Assembly: GCA_947482115.1 (NCBI GenBank)
Contig: CANKII010000003.1
Location: forward strand, 1 to 64,000
Direction of reading: 5' to 3'
From: Fibrobacterota bacterium
Lineage (GTDB): Bacteria; Fibrobacterota; Fibrobacteria; UBA11236
Length of the DNA stretch: 64,000 nt
This document shows, piece after piece, positions 17,085 to 25,443 of the stretch. The first letter of the stretch is position 1, and each line of letters opens with the position of its first letter. The notes beneath the pieces are model-generated. The model saw only the letters and a list, made by a program, of their open reading frames with translations, ran no database searches and was not told where the DNA came from. Made by a program: the position numbers and the translations under genes.

Positions 17085-18436
17085 TTTGAACCCTCCTCAA
17101 TCAATTCCATGCCCAATGCCACTCGTAACGCCGCCTTCGCCCGAACCTTTTGGTAGCGCGCACCCAAAACTCCGAGTTCTGCGTTGCGCATTCCCTCCTC
17201 CGCCGACAACAAGTCCGTAATCTGTCCCTTGCCGGAACGGAAATCCTCCGTCAGCATTTGCAGCGCATCCCCGGCGGCATCGCGCGCCTGACGCGCCGCT
17301 TCATAAGCCGTGTCCGCCGCATCCGCTTCACGCAATGAGCTTGCAATTTCAATGCGGGCGTAAGACCAAGCCTGACGCCCGGCAAGATCCAAAGTGCGCG
17401 CGTCGGAATCGTATTCCCGCGCCTTGGAACTTTGGCCAAAGCCATCGAAAATGTTCCATTGCAAACCCACGCCGATTTGCCAGTCGAGATTTTTATCCAC
17501 GTCCGTCAGCTGGTTGTTGAGCTTGTACGCGAGAATCCCCAGCTTGCCCTGTGCGCCAAGGCTGGGAAGGTAGAGCATGCGATACTCGCGCGCAATTCCG
17601 GACAGGGCTTCCTTCTGTAATTGTATTCCGTTTAGATCCGGACGGCTCTCCAAAATCTTTTGGATACCGGACTCGGAAGTGTCCACTGCAGGCAGTGCGG
17701 ACTCCGCAGCGGACGCGGTATCCAATTCCAACGCGCCTTGCACCGGTCGCCCCACCAAACGATTCAACGCCATTCGGGCCCCATCAGCATCGCTTTCCGC
17801 ACGAATACGCTGAGGTTCCAAACCTTTCAAGGCCGAAGTGGCGAGAAGCACGGAACTGCGTTGACCCGCTCCCATCTTGAAATTGGATTGCATCAAGGCA
17901 ACAGTCTCGCCCTGTCGTTTCAACGAAGCCTTGATCACTTCGGTGCGCGCACGCGCATTAACCGCTCCGTAAAAGGCATCCAACGTTTGCAATTCCAGTT
18001 GCTGCCGCGATCTCCGGTTCGACTCCGCCTGCGAATGCAAAGCCATATCGGCCACTTTATAGGCCTGACCCACGCGGCCAAAGGAATAAATGGCCTGATT
18101 GACCTGAACTCCGTAGCCATAACGGTTCATCACCGGATTAAAAACGGGCGCATTCTTCACACCGATGGCACTGGGATCAAAAGGCGAAGATCCGCGTCCC
18201 GCATTGGCATAAAGTTGGACAAAGGGCAAGGCACCGGACAAAGCGCCGCTCTTCTGCGCGTCCAGCTTACTTTCCTTTTCCTTCAACAACTGTGCTTCTT
18301 CGCTGCGTTGCAGAGCGGTGCGCATGGCTTCGCCCAGCGAAAGCGGCGCTTCCGCGCGGACTCCAACAGCCATTCCGGCAATGGCCGCAAAAGCGAGGTT
18401 ACGGAGTTTCACTCGTGCTGAGCTACGTCGAAGCAT
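17081..18436 (-). CDS. TolC-family outer-membrane efflux protein
   Basis: A 451-residue outer-membrane channel. The signal peptide ends near VRAEA (about residue 30), then two OEP repeats follow: LSLGEAMRTALQRSEEAQLLKEKE..., and in the second half LQKEALSGIAREYRMLYLPSLGAQGKLG. Long helical segments are rich in Ala/Gln, as expected for the tunnel helices. It overlaps the end of tetR by 14 bp and the adaptor start by 4 bp. Confidence 0.92.
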   Translation of the reverse strand: MLRRSSARVKLRNLAFAAIAGMAVGVRAEAPLSLGEAMRTALQRSEEAQLLKEKESKLDAQKSGALSGALPFVQLYANAGRGSSPFDPSAIGVKNAPVFNPVMNRYGYGVQVNQAIYSFGRVGQAYKVADMALHSQAESNRRSRQQLELQTLDAFYGAVNARARTEVIKASLKRQGETVALMQSNFKMGAGQRSSVLLATSALKGLEPQRIRAESDADGARMALNRLVGRPVQGALELDTASAAESALPAVDTSESGIQKILESRPDLNGIQLQKEALSGIAREYRMLYLPSLGAQGKLGILAYKLNNQLTDVDKNLDWQIGVGLQWNIFDGFGQSSKAREYDSDARTLDLAGRQAWSYARIEIASSLREADAADTAYEAARQARDAAGDALQMLTEDFRSGKGQITDLLSAEEGMRNAELGVLGARYQKVRAKAALRVALGMELIEEGSK

Positions 18437-19127
18437 GATATTCCTTCCGGGCTTTTTCGGTCAACAGCCCCTCAAACAAAACCTTGCACACCGACTCAAA
18501 CACCCGTGAAGGGGCTATCTTGAGCCGTGCAAACGTGGATGGATTCAAAACATGCCGAACCACCTCGGCGTAGATCAATAAAAATATCTGGGTATCGACA
18601 TCCTTGCGGAAATCCCCGCGCGTTTTCCCCTCGCGTAACAAGGCGGAAAAATCCTCGGTAATCAACCTTTGGCGTCCTGCTTCAATCCGCTGCCAAATTT
18701 CAGGCGCGCTGCGCTGCATGTCGTGCACCAGAGCGACACTCATTTCACTGTACATCGCCGCCACGTAATCCATCATGCGCCGCAACCGGACCACGGGGGC
18801 CGTGGAGGCATCCAGAAGAATGGCGCGAAGCTGGGCATTACAGGATTCGACGCTTTCTTGTGCCACGGCCTGCAACAAGGATTCCTTGCTCGGAAAATGC
18901 TGGTACAGGGTTTTCTTGCTGATACCCGTGGCAGCAGCGATTTCATCCATGGTCACGGCGTTGAAGCCGAGGCGCATGTATTGCTCCTTCGACACTTCCA
19001 GCAGGCGGCGGCGCAATCCCGCAGCGCGCACATCCACCGTCCGCGTATTCACAGGCACAACGCGCCGTGGGGCGGGTTTGCGGGGGGATGAAACCCGCAT
19101 TTTGCGGGGAGCGGCCGTCAGGGTCAT
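18423..19127 (-). CDS. TetR-family repressor of the RND operon
   Basis: A 234-residue regulator with a basic N-terminal tail, then the TetR HTH (about 45-90: VSKEQYMRLGFNAVTMDEIAAATGISKKTLYQHFPSKESLL) and a C-terminal ligand domain (SVALVHDMQRSAPEIWQRIE). The start at 19127 (MTLTAAPRK) is chosen because a TTGACA -35 box lies at 19196-19191 and the operator dyad lies between it and this ATG. A start at 19196 would sit upstream of the promoter. As first gene it should autoregulate and repress the efflux genes. Confidence 0.93.
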   Translation of the reverse strand: MTLTAAPRKMRVSSPRKPAPRRVVPVNTRTVDVRAAGLRRRLLEVSKEQYMRLGFNAVTMDEIAAATGISKKTLYQHFPSKESLLQAVAQESVESCNAQLRAILLDASTAPVVRLRRMMDYVAAMYSEMSVALVHDMQRSAPEIWQRIEAGRQRLITEDFSALLREGKTRGDFRKDVDTQIFLLIYAEVVRHVLNPSTFARLKIAPSRVFESVCKVLFEGLLTEKARKEYHAST

Positions 19128-19134
19128 TGAAATA

Positions 19135-19196
19135 CTTTGGAAACTTTCATGGTTTCTGGAGTTTCCAAAGTAAGATAGCCATTGACTCCATGTCAA
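19135..19196 (-). promoter_or_regulatory. tetR-efflux operon promoter with candidate TetR operator
   Basis: On the minus strand TTGACA (19196-19191) is followed after 17 bp by TTACTT as a weak -10. Directly downstream lies a perfect 11-bp inverted repeat, CTTTGGAAACT (19135-19145) and AGTTTCCAAAG (19160-19170), with a 14-base spacer. A dyad overlapping the transcription start is the usual arrangement for TetR autorepression. Binding is inferred. Confidence 0.75.
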
Positions 19197-19294
19197 GATG
19201 TCATCGAATCTTATTTTTCAAACGCATTCCCCTTAAAATCCCTCCAAATTTCCGTTTTTAACAGAAAGACAAAGGGTTGTCCCCTTGTGTTCAT

Positions 19295-19306
19295 TTGTTG
19301 CAACAA
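19295..19306. promoter_or_regulatory. Candidate MarR operator
   Basis: The perfect 12-bp palindrome TTGTTGCAACAA ends 13 bp before the preferred marR start codon. Size and symmetry fit MarR-family sites, which often lie over their own promoter. It would control the marR-pirin pair. Confidence 0.55.
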
Positions 19307-19319
19307 GTATGATTCCAAC

Positions 19320-19799
19320 ATGTTACATGACATGCAAAGCGAGATTAAACAGGGCAAACCTTTCGTGCATCCGGAGGAGGAGCTTTTCCTCAGTCTCGTA
19401 CGCACCACCGACATGCTCGGACGTATGGCCAGCGATCTTCTCAAGGAACACGGATTATCCACAGCGCAGTATAATGTGCTGCGTATTCTGCGCGGCGCGG
19501 GGCCCAAGGGGTTGTCCTGCGGAGAAATCAACACCCGAATGGTCACCCGCGATCCGGATGTGACGCGGCTTCTGGATCGACTCGAGTTTCGCAAATTGAT
19601 TTCGCGTTCGCGGGATACCGGAGATCGCCGGGTTGTCTCCGTTTGCATCAGCCCGGAAGGCCTCGCATTGATTGAACCTCTCGACCAGCCGTTGGTGGAG
19701 ATCCACAAAAAACAATTCGGGTTCATGTCTGTGGATGAAATTCGGGAAGTCTTGAAACAATTGGCCCGCGTTCGTGAATATTTGGAGTCTGCGGAATGA
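19320..19799 (+). CDS. MarR-family transcriptional regulator
   Basis: A 159-residue winged-helix regulator. It shows LSTAQYNVLRILRGAGPKGLSCGEINTRMVTRDPDVTRLLDRLEFRKLISRSRDTGDRRVVSVCISPEG, the classic MarR recognition helix and DxRxxxV wing. The ATG at 19320 (MLHDMQ) or 19335 is preferred; an open frame extends upstream but would run through the palindromic operator. It overlaps the pirin start (ATGA), so both are co-translated. It probably senses the aromatic or electrophile signal that induces pirin. Confidence 0.9.
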   Translation: MLHDMQSEIKQGKPFVHPEEELFLSLVRTTDMLGRMASDLLKEHGLSTAQYNVLRILRGAGPKGLSCGEINTRMVTRDPDVTRLLDRLEFRKLISRSRDTGDRRVVSVCISPEGLALIEPLDQPLVEIHKKQFGFMSVDEIREVLKQLARVREYLESAE

Positions 19800-20539
19800 T
19801 TCGGAAACTTCCCGCCCAAAAACGCGGTCACGTTAATCACGGGTGGCTGGACACCTGGCATACTTTCTCTTTTGCCGAATATTACGATCCTGCGAATATG
19901 AGCTTCCGCTCCTTGCGCGTAATGAATGACGACACCATTCACGCCGGTGAGGGATTCGGAACTCATGGTCATCGCGACATGGAAATCCTCACTTATGTTC
20001 TTTCCGGAAGTCTTGAACATCGCGACTCACTGGGTAATGGCGGAATCTTGAAACATCATCTGGTGCAGCACATGCGGGCCGGAACCGGCATCCGGCACAG
20101 CGAAGCCAACGCCAGCGAAACCGAAGCTTTGCATTTGTATCAGATCTGGATCACGCCAAATGAGAATGGTTTGAAACCGAATTATGTGGACAAAGTTTTC
20201 GATCCGGAAGAAGCGCAAGGCAAACTTCAATTGTTGGCCTCACCCGGCGGCCGCGACGGAAGTCTGGATATTGCGCAGGACGCCTTCTGGTATCGAACCT
20301 TTCTGAAACCCGGCGAATCCGTTTCACTTCCTTTGGCCAAAGACCGTCATGCATGGGTTCAGGTGGCTGGCGGGGAAATTTCACTGGGTCACGGTTTTAG
20401 CGAACCGAAAGACGGGATGGAATGCGCCGGAGAATGGACGCCGATGGCTGAAGGTGATGGCGCGGCGTTAAGTGAGGAAAGGGAAGTGAGATTGGTTGGG
20501 GAGAAAGCCGCGGAAGTGCTGGTGTTTGAGTTGGGGTAA
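19796..20539 (+). CDS. Pirin-family protein (YhhW-like, quercetin dioxygenase type)
   Basis: A 247-residue bicupin. The N-terminal cupin has the metal-binding set GFGTHGHRDMEILTYVLSGSLEHRDS (two His, about 57-59) and GTGIRHSEAN (His and Glu, about 101-103), plus the pirin opening HGWLDTWHTFSFAEYYDP. YhhW-type pirins cleave quercetin in vitro; the physiological substrate is unclear. The overlap with marR makes it the probable regulated target. Confidence 0.93.
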   Translation: MIRKLPAQKRGHVNHGWLDTWHTFSFAEYYDPANMSFRSLRVMNDDTIHAGEGFGTHGHRDMEILTYVLSGSLEHRDSLGNGGILKHHLVQHMRAGTGIRHSEANASETEALHLYQIWITPNENGLKPNYVDKVFDPEEAQGKLQLLASPGGRDGSLDIAQDAFWYRTFLKPGESVSLPLAKDRHAWVQVAGGEISLGHGFSEPKDGMECAGEWTPMAEGDGAALSEEREVRLVGEKAAEVLVFELG

Positions 20540-20547
20540 TAAACTGA

Positions 20548-21117
20548 ATGAAGATTATTCTGTTAATCACCTTATCGTTAATTCTGGATTCCTGCCTCAA
20601 CAATGGCGGAACGGAAAATCTGCCCCCGTTGTCCGGTTCGTACTCACGCCATGACAGCGCGGTTTCATACTGCTCCAAGACCGTCAACTCCGTACATTAC
20701 GACACCACAGAAGCGATCGCCTTCGATCTGGATCTCACCTTCGCTGATTCGAACAAATTCTCCTTTAAACACTACTACAACGGCGTCAAATCCTGCGAAG
20801 GCAAGGGACACTACACAGGCCGGACAATCCCCTCCAATACCCCCATCGTAATCACCTACCGAACCATCTCTTTTGACGACGCCTCTTACGATTTAACCTT
20901 CACCTTCACACAATTTTCCTGCGCCAGTCCCGATACAACTGTTGATTTTGTAAGCGATTCGGCTTCACAAAGATTCATCGTCCGATATGCCCAAGGGGAC
21001 TCACTGAAACTGGTTTCAGAAAGTTCGGGGTCCTATTCGGAGGTGCGCTGGGTAATTACCAGGCAATCCACAAGCCAGGTCAGGGAGCCTACATCTGCGC
21101 CACCGTTATGCCTGTAG
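20548..21117 (+). CDS. Putative small lipoprotein
   Basis: A 189-residue protein with a hydrophobic N-terminus and the weak lipobox LDSC (Cys at about residue 16), followed by a Ser/Thr-rich beta-type domain with paired cysteines (VSYCSKTV, GVKSCEGKGHY). No family is recognised. It lies 8 bp after pirin on the same strand but the content suggests an unrelated envelope role. Confidence 0.6.
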   Translation: MKIILLITLSLILDSCLNNGGTENLPPLSGSYSRHDSAVSYCSKTVNSVHYDTTEAIAFDLDLTFADSNKFSFKHYYNGVKSCEGKGHYTGRTIPSNTPIVITYRTISFDDASYDLTFTFTQFSCASPDTTVDFVSDSASQRFIVRYAQGDSLKLVSESSGSYSEVRWVITRQSTSQVREPTSAPPLCL

Positions 21118-21162
21118 CACACAGCCTGTTTACTTATTCGATGAGCAATAACCTGTAATTCA

Positions 21163-22206
21163 CTACCGGCTGAATTTCAGGATGTTCGAACCCTCCCCCA
21201 CCGCATAACCCAGCCGCTTACTCACAAACGCCACCGCCCGTAAATTTCGGTGTGTCCCGCTGGACTGCCGGTACCAATGCGCGCCGCCATCTTTCGTATG
21301 AACGATCGCGCCATTCGCCCCCACCGCCCAGCCTTCAACGGAGTCCGTGAAGGAAACGGAAAGCAGGGGTTGAATGGTTTGACTCGTTTGCAAAGCCCAA
21401 TCGAATCCTCCGTTCACCGAATGGAGGATGGTGCCATGCGCTCCAACAGCCCAACCATTGCGGCGATCCGAAAAATAAACAGAGCGCAGGTCCTCCGCCG
21501 TATTGCTGTATTGGGGATACCAGGAAACGCCCCCTGTTTCGGTGTGAAGTATGGATCCAAGTTCTCCCACAGCCCATCCGAAATTGGTGTCCAGAAAAAC
21601 CACCGCGTTCAGAGAATGTCCCGTAAGATTGGAAATGTCCTGGCAAACCCATTTCGAGCCATCAATCGTCCTGATCAAAAGCCCCACGTTTCCCACCGCC
21701 CAGCCCATCCTGCCGTCACTCAAAAAATCAACCGCGCTTACGGATGACGTACATCCGGTCGGTTGCCAATCCCAGCGTCTGCCGCCATCCACTGACTTGA
21801 ACAAATACCCCGCGCGCGTGAACCAACCGGTAGTTGCATTCACCCATTTCAAGGAACCGGCCGGAGTATTGTCCCGCATCCACGAGTCTCCGCGAATGGA
21901 AAGTTGCAACGAATTTCCGTTCTCGGGATTCACCAGGTAATAACCGTACAACGAGTCGTAATTTGTCTTGGTCCAGTTTCGGGAATTACCCAACGCCCTG
22001 CAGGTTGCACTGTCCGTATTCCGGTTGATGCATGAAATCGACGTGTACTCCGTCCCCTCCGGCACCGCATAAAATTGTTGCACCGACCACCCGCTGTCAT
22101 CCTTGTCAACACCCGCCGCAACAACCGGAGACGGTTTTTTACACCCACACAACACAACGGAAAAAATCATTAGTGCAAAACCGAGTCTCAAAAATTTTGT
22201 CAGCAT
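21163..22206 (-). CDS. YCF48-like beta-propeller lipoprotein
   Basis: A 347-residue lipoprotein (lipobox VLCGC, Cys near 19). Repeated blades read GWAVG..G.I.HT..GG..W.., e.g. WAVGELGSILHTETGGVSW, WAVGAHGTILHSVNGGFDW and WAVGANGAIVHTKDGGAHW, as in Ycf48/HCF136-like propellers. In non-phototrophs these are surface or periplasmic proteins of unknown function. The ATG at 22206 is preferred because AAAAGG stands 9 bases upstream; the ATG at 22215 would overlap that SD. It follows spoIID in the yajC-def-spoIID-ycf48 run. Confidence 0.82.
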   Translation of the reverse strand: MLTKFLRLGFALMIFSVVLCGCKKPSPVVAAGVDKDDSGWSVQQFYAVPEGTEYTSISCINRNTDSATCRALGNSRNWTKTNYDSLYGYYLVNPENGNSLQLSIRGDSWMRDNTPAGSLKWVNATTGWFTRAGYLFKSVDGGRRWDWQPTGCTSSVSAVDFLSDGRMGWAVGNVGLLIRTIDGSKWVCQDISNLTGHSLNAVVFLDTNFGWAVGELGSILHTETGGVSWYPQYSNTAEDLRSVYFSDRRNGWAVGAHGTILHSVNGGFDWALQTSQTIQPLLSVSFTDSVEGWAVGANGAIVHTKDGGAHWYRQSSGTHRNLRAVAFVSKRLGYAVGEGSNILKFSR

Positions 22207-22220
22207 GGAATCCATCCTTT

Positions 22221-23666
22221 TCACTTCACCACCGCTAAAACTGTTCCCGGATAATAAGCCGCCAGAATTTGCTCGTATGTTTGTCCCGCAGCCGCGCGGC
22301 CCAGCGCCCCCATTTGACACAGGCCCACGCCATGACCATAACCAAATCCATGCGCCACTACACGAGCGCCCTTCATCTCGACATCGAAGCGCGCGCTGCG
22401 CAGCATGGAATTTCCGACCGCCCCGTATTTGAGCGCCAGCCGAACCTTGTCCCCATGCAATTCAAAGGACCCTTTGTCCGTTCTCACCTGAAGCGTGTTG
22501 ATGCGGCCGTCGGAAAATCGATCGCTGACCCGCAACCCGATGAGGCGATGAAATGCAGGGGCGGAAGTTACTCCGGCATCCGCAAGATTGCGGCGAATGA
22601 TTCCGGCCAGATCTTCGGTGTTCCATTCCTGCGTCCATTCCAGATATTTCGATGCGCGACACCATGGCCGGCCTTTGGAATCGCGATCGGTTCGCGTAAT
22701 GAGATAGGGAATCGAAGCGCCGCCCCACACCTCGCTCCGATTCGCCGTGGTTCCACCGCAAGTGCTGTGGTAATAGCAGAAGGCGAGACTATCGCCATAC
22801 AGCACCACAAGGCCCGCGGTTTCACGAATGGCGCGGTCACTGGCGGCATATTCCACCGCGACTCCGCCATAAACCTGATCCTGAGTCGAACCGCGTATGT
22901 CAAAGAGTGAATTCTCCGGCGCGGCCACCATGGATTTGTAGGCGTAGGTGCGCGCCACGACGGCCTGTGCCTTCAACGCTTCCAGCGTATTCGGGCCTGT
23001 GAAACCCATTTCCAAAGGCACCACTCCGCGCAAGTAGTCCTCAAGGGAAACCACGTTGAGGCATTGAAAACCCGTGGCATCGGAATACAAGTCGAGACTC
23101 CCGCGATAGATTTTTCCATTCATGCCCAGCGGCGCATCCATATCTTCCGACATGAACCGGATAGAAGGCGCACCGATGGAAGCGTGGGAATTGTTCGATC
23201 CGGAGATTTGAAATATCCCGCGACTCAATTCAATCTTCAACAGCCCCTTGTCAAAATGTTGATCTGCCGCATCCCCATCGGACTTGCGCCAGATCAACCG
23301 CACTCCGGCGGGAACGGAAACGGTCCATTTTTTTGCATCCGCCTGAATCAGCACGCGCAAAAACCCCGTGCCTGCACGGGGCATGGAAAAAGTTCGCAGC
23401 GCCGGTTTCGCAGGTGGAAAGGGCTGTTCAGGCGTTTGTGAAGACGGAGGGGCGGAAATTTTCTCGGAGACGGTATCGCTTTCCTGAACTGGAGGCACAT
23501 TGAGATAGAGCGAGTCGTTGTGCTCATACCTGTATTTCAGGGGAAAGGATTCCCAGGCATCGGGAAAAGGGGGGCGGGAGGAGGATGGATGTTTTTTTGC
23601 GGATCGCTGTGCGGCAAAGCCAGACGCCACGACACCGCACAATACGAACAGGAGCGCCTGTTTCAC
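22221..23666 (-). CDS. SpoIID/LytB domain protein
   Basis: A 481-residue exported protein with a signal peptide (residues 1-18). The SpoIID domain occupies the second half: VVSLEDYLRGVVPLEMGF near 205, ALKAQAVVARTYAYKS near 235, FCYYHSTCGGTTANRSEVWGG near 300 and GFGYGHGVGLCQMGALGRAA near 445. SpoIID cleaves glycan strands stripped of stem peptides; in non-sporeformers LytB-type proteins act in wall remodelling. Its start overlaps the def stop codon by 4 bp. Confidence 0.9.
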   Translation of the reverse strand: MKQALLFVLCGVVASGFAAQRSAKKHPSSSRPPFPDAWESFPLKYRYEHNDSLYLNVPPVQESDTVSEKISAPPSSQTPEQPFPPAKPALRTFSMPRAGTGFLRVLIQADAKKWTVSVPAGVRLIWRKSDGDAADQHFDKGLLKIELSRGIFQISGSNNSHASIGAPSIRFMSEDMDAPLGMNGKIYRGSLDLYSDATGFQCLNVVSLEDYLRGVVPLEMGFTGPNTLEALKAQAVVARTYAYKSMVAAPENSLFDIRGSTQDQVYGGVAVEYAASDRAIRETAGLVVLYGDSLAFCYYHSTCGGTTANRSEVWGGASIPYLITRTDRDSKGRPWCRASKYLEWTQEWNTEDLAGIIRRNLADAGVTSAPAFHRLIGLRVSDRFSDGRINTLQVRTDKGSFELHGDKVRLALKYGAVGNSMLRSARFDVEMKGARVVAHGFGYGHGVGLCQMGALGRAAAGQTYEQILAAYYPGTVLAVVK

Positions 23667-24190
23667 TTCGCCTGACGGGCCATTTTCTTCAGCTTGGCTT
23701 CGTTGAGGAGGCGGTCGGTGCTGGAAATTTTGTCCACGAACAGCACGCCCTCAAGATGATCGATCTCGTGCTGAATGCAGCGCGCCAGAATGCCGTCAAT
23801 GCCCTTGAGTTCAAACGGTTTGCCGTCGCGATCCATGGCCCGCAATGTGATGATTTCAGGCCGGGTCACATCGGCCCAGACTCCCGGAACGGACAGACAA
23901 CCTTCTTCCGCAACCGTTTCGCCTTTGGAGGAAAGGATCTCGGGATTAAAAAGCACCAGAGGCTGCTTCTCCTTCCCTTCCCCGCCGGAAACATCCACGA
24001 CAATGAGTCGAACGGATTCGCCCACTTGCGGCGCGGCCAATCCAATGCCGTTGGATTCGTACATGGATTCCAGCATGTCTTCCGCCAGCCGCTTGAGCTC
24101 AGGGCTGACCACCGTGACCGGTTTGGCCCGCTTGCGTAGAGCCTGATTCCCGTAAACGAGAATGGGCCGATTGGAGACCGTCGCCTGCAC
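23663..24190 (-). CDS. def: Peptide deformylase
   Basis: Removes the formyl group from nascent proteins. The 175-residue product has all three motifs: GIGLAAPQVG (about 49), EGCLSVPG (about 98, metal Cys) and QHEIDHLEG (about 139, metal His pair and catalytic Glu). It lies 5 bp after yajC and overlaps spoIID. Confidence 0.97.
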   Translation of the reverse strand: MQATVSNRPILVYGNQALRKRAKPVTVVSPELKRLAEDMLESMYESNGIGLAAPQVGESVRLIVVDVSGGEGKEKQPLVLFNPEILSSKGETVAEEGCLSVPGVWADVTRPEIITLRAMDRDGKPFELKGIDGILARCIQHEIDHLEGVLFVDKISSTDRLLNEAKLKKMARQAK

Positions 24191-24195
24191 CGTCT

Positions 24196-24465
24196 TTAAT
24201 CCTTCTTCTCGACCACAACGGTGGAAATGGCGCTCTTGTCAAAATCAATGCGCGTACCGCTGAATTCGAGGGTGATGATATTGTCCTTGATGGCGTAGAT
24301 TTCTCCGTACATTCCCGAAGTGGTCAGCACGCGATCCCCCCGCTTCAGCGAAGACATCATTTTGGCCAGAGCCTGCTGTTTTTTCCGCTGGGGCAGAAAA
24401 AAGAGGAAATACATGATCAGGATGGTCGCCAGTAAAAAAATCAAATCCGGTGTGCCAAATTTCAT
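24196..24465 (-). CDS. yajC: Preprotein translocase subunit YajC
   Basis: An 89-residue single-pass inner-membrane protein of the SecDF-YajC complex. One membrane helix (about 8-25, IFLLATILIMYFLFFLPQ) is followed by RKKQQALAKMMSSLKRGDRVLTTSGMYGEI, the family signature. secD and secF are not adjacent; instead def follows. First gene of a four-gene minus-strand run. Confidence 0.93.
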   Translation of the reverse strand: MKFGTPDLIFLLATILIMYFLFFLPQRKKQQALAKMMSSLKRGDRVLTTSGMYGEIYAIKDNIITLEFSGTRIDFDKSAISTVVVEKKD

Positions 24466-24627
24466 CGCAGAACTCCCTCGGGGTTTATTTCGATTTTAAC
24501 GCGGTTTGCATTGTCTTTAAAAAGTAACAACCCCGTCCAACCGGGAGTCTTCTCAGGGGTTGAAGGGGGTAAACCGCCCGAAATTCACGATCCAATTCGC
24601 GATCCGATTCTACCTTGGATCGCCCTT

Positions 24628-24703
24628 GCACTTGTAGCTCAGTGGATAGAGCAGCGGTTTTCTAAACCGTTGGTCCCTGGTTCGATCCCAGGCAGGTGCA
24701 CCA
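24628..24703 (+). tRNA. tRNA-Arg (anticodon TCT)
   Basis: The acceptor GCACTTG pairs with CAGGTGC; the D arm is AGCTCAGTGGATAGAGC; the anticodon stem GCGGT/ACCGT holds loop TTTCTAA, giving TCT; the T arm is CCTGG/CCAGG. CCA is encoded at 24701-24703. It stands alone between divergent yajC and the converging DprE2-like gene. Confidence 0.95.
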
Positions 24704-24708
24704 ATTTA

Positions 24709-25443
24709 TCACAATCCCAGTTTCCTGAAAATGGACTCGGGAATCAGCCTAATCACACCCATGATATACCGCCAATAGAACGGGGTATAAATCATTTCCC
24801 TGCGGCAGCGAATCGCCTTCACAATATCCCGCGCCACTTTGGCCGGAGAGGCAATCAACATGCTCTGCAATCCCTCGGTCATGGCGGTGCGCACATATCC
24901 CGGCTTCACCGTTTGAATCAAAACACCGTCGTGCTGGATGCGATTCGCCAGCCCTTCCAGATAAGCGCTGAGTCCCGCCTTGGATGCGGCGTAGGCGGTG
25001 ATGCTACCACGTCCGCGATCTCCGGCCACCGAGGACAGGCAACTGATGAATCCGGATCTTTTCTCTTTGAAGTACTCTGCAAAAAGTCCCATCACCGCTG
25101 CCGGACCGGTGAGATTGCTGTTGAAGGTCAAAGTCGTTTTCGCGGGATCCGCGTCGCAATCCTTTTGCGGAATCAAAACTCCGGCGGCCATGAACAGCCC
25201 CTTGACATCATGGGTTGAAATCAGTTCCCGAAAGCGGAAGGCATGCCCTTCAAAATCAAGAACATCCCAGATGAACCACGGAACAGGTTTGCCTCCGCCA
25301 AGCACTTCGAGATCCCGCGCCAAAATTTTCAAGGCATCCGCAGATCGTCCCACCAGCAGCAGTTCATCACCCTGTGCCAGAAATTCCTCTGCAACCGCAC
25401 GGGCAATACCGGACGTTGCGCCGAATATCACGATTCGTTCCAT
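24709..25443 (-). CDS. Short-chain dehydrogenase, DprE2-like
   Basis: A 244-residue SDR. The NAD(P) motif is GATSGIARAVAEEF (residues 7-20), the active site is CLSSVAGDRGRGSITAYAASKAG with Ser/Tyr/Lys near 137-155, and PGYVRTAMTEG follows. The start at 25443 (MERIVIFG) fits the family. It is directly downstream of and overlapped by (16 bp) the DprE1-like oxidase. In mycobacteria DprE2 reduces the 2'-keto intermediate to decaprenylphosphoryl-D-arabinose. The pairing makes the assignment likely. Confidence 0.85.
   Translation of the reverse strand: MERIVIFGATSGIARAVAEEFLAQGDELLLVGRSADALKILARDLEVLGGGKPVPWFIWDVLDFEGHAFRFRELISTHDVKGLFMAAGVLIPQKDCDADPAKTTLTFNSNLTGPAAVMGLFAEYFKEKRSGFISCLSSVAGDRGRGSITAYAASKAGLSAYLEGLANRIQHDGVLIQTVKPGYVRTAMTEGLQSMLIASPAKVARDIVKAIRCRREMIYTPFYWRYIMGVIRLIPESIFRKLGL

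Noticed and set aside
24511-25218. 235-codon plus-strand frame running through tRNA-Arg
   Set aside because: It reads through a tRNA gene and is antisense to the DprE2-like gene; composition is that of a shadow frame.
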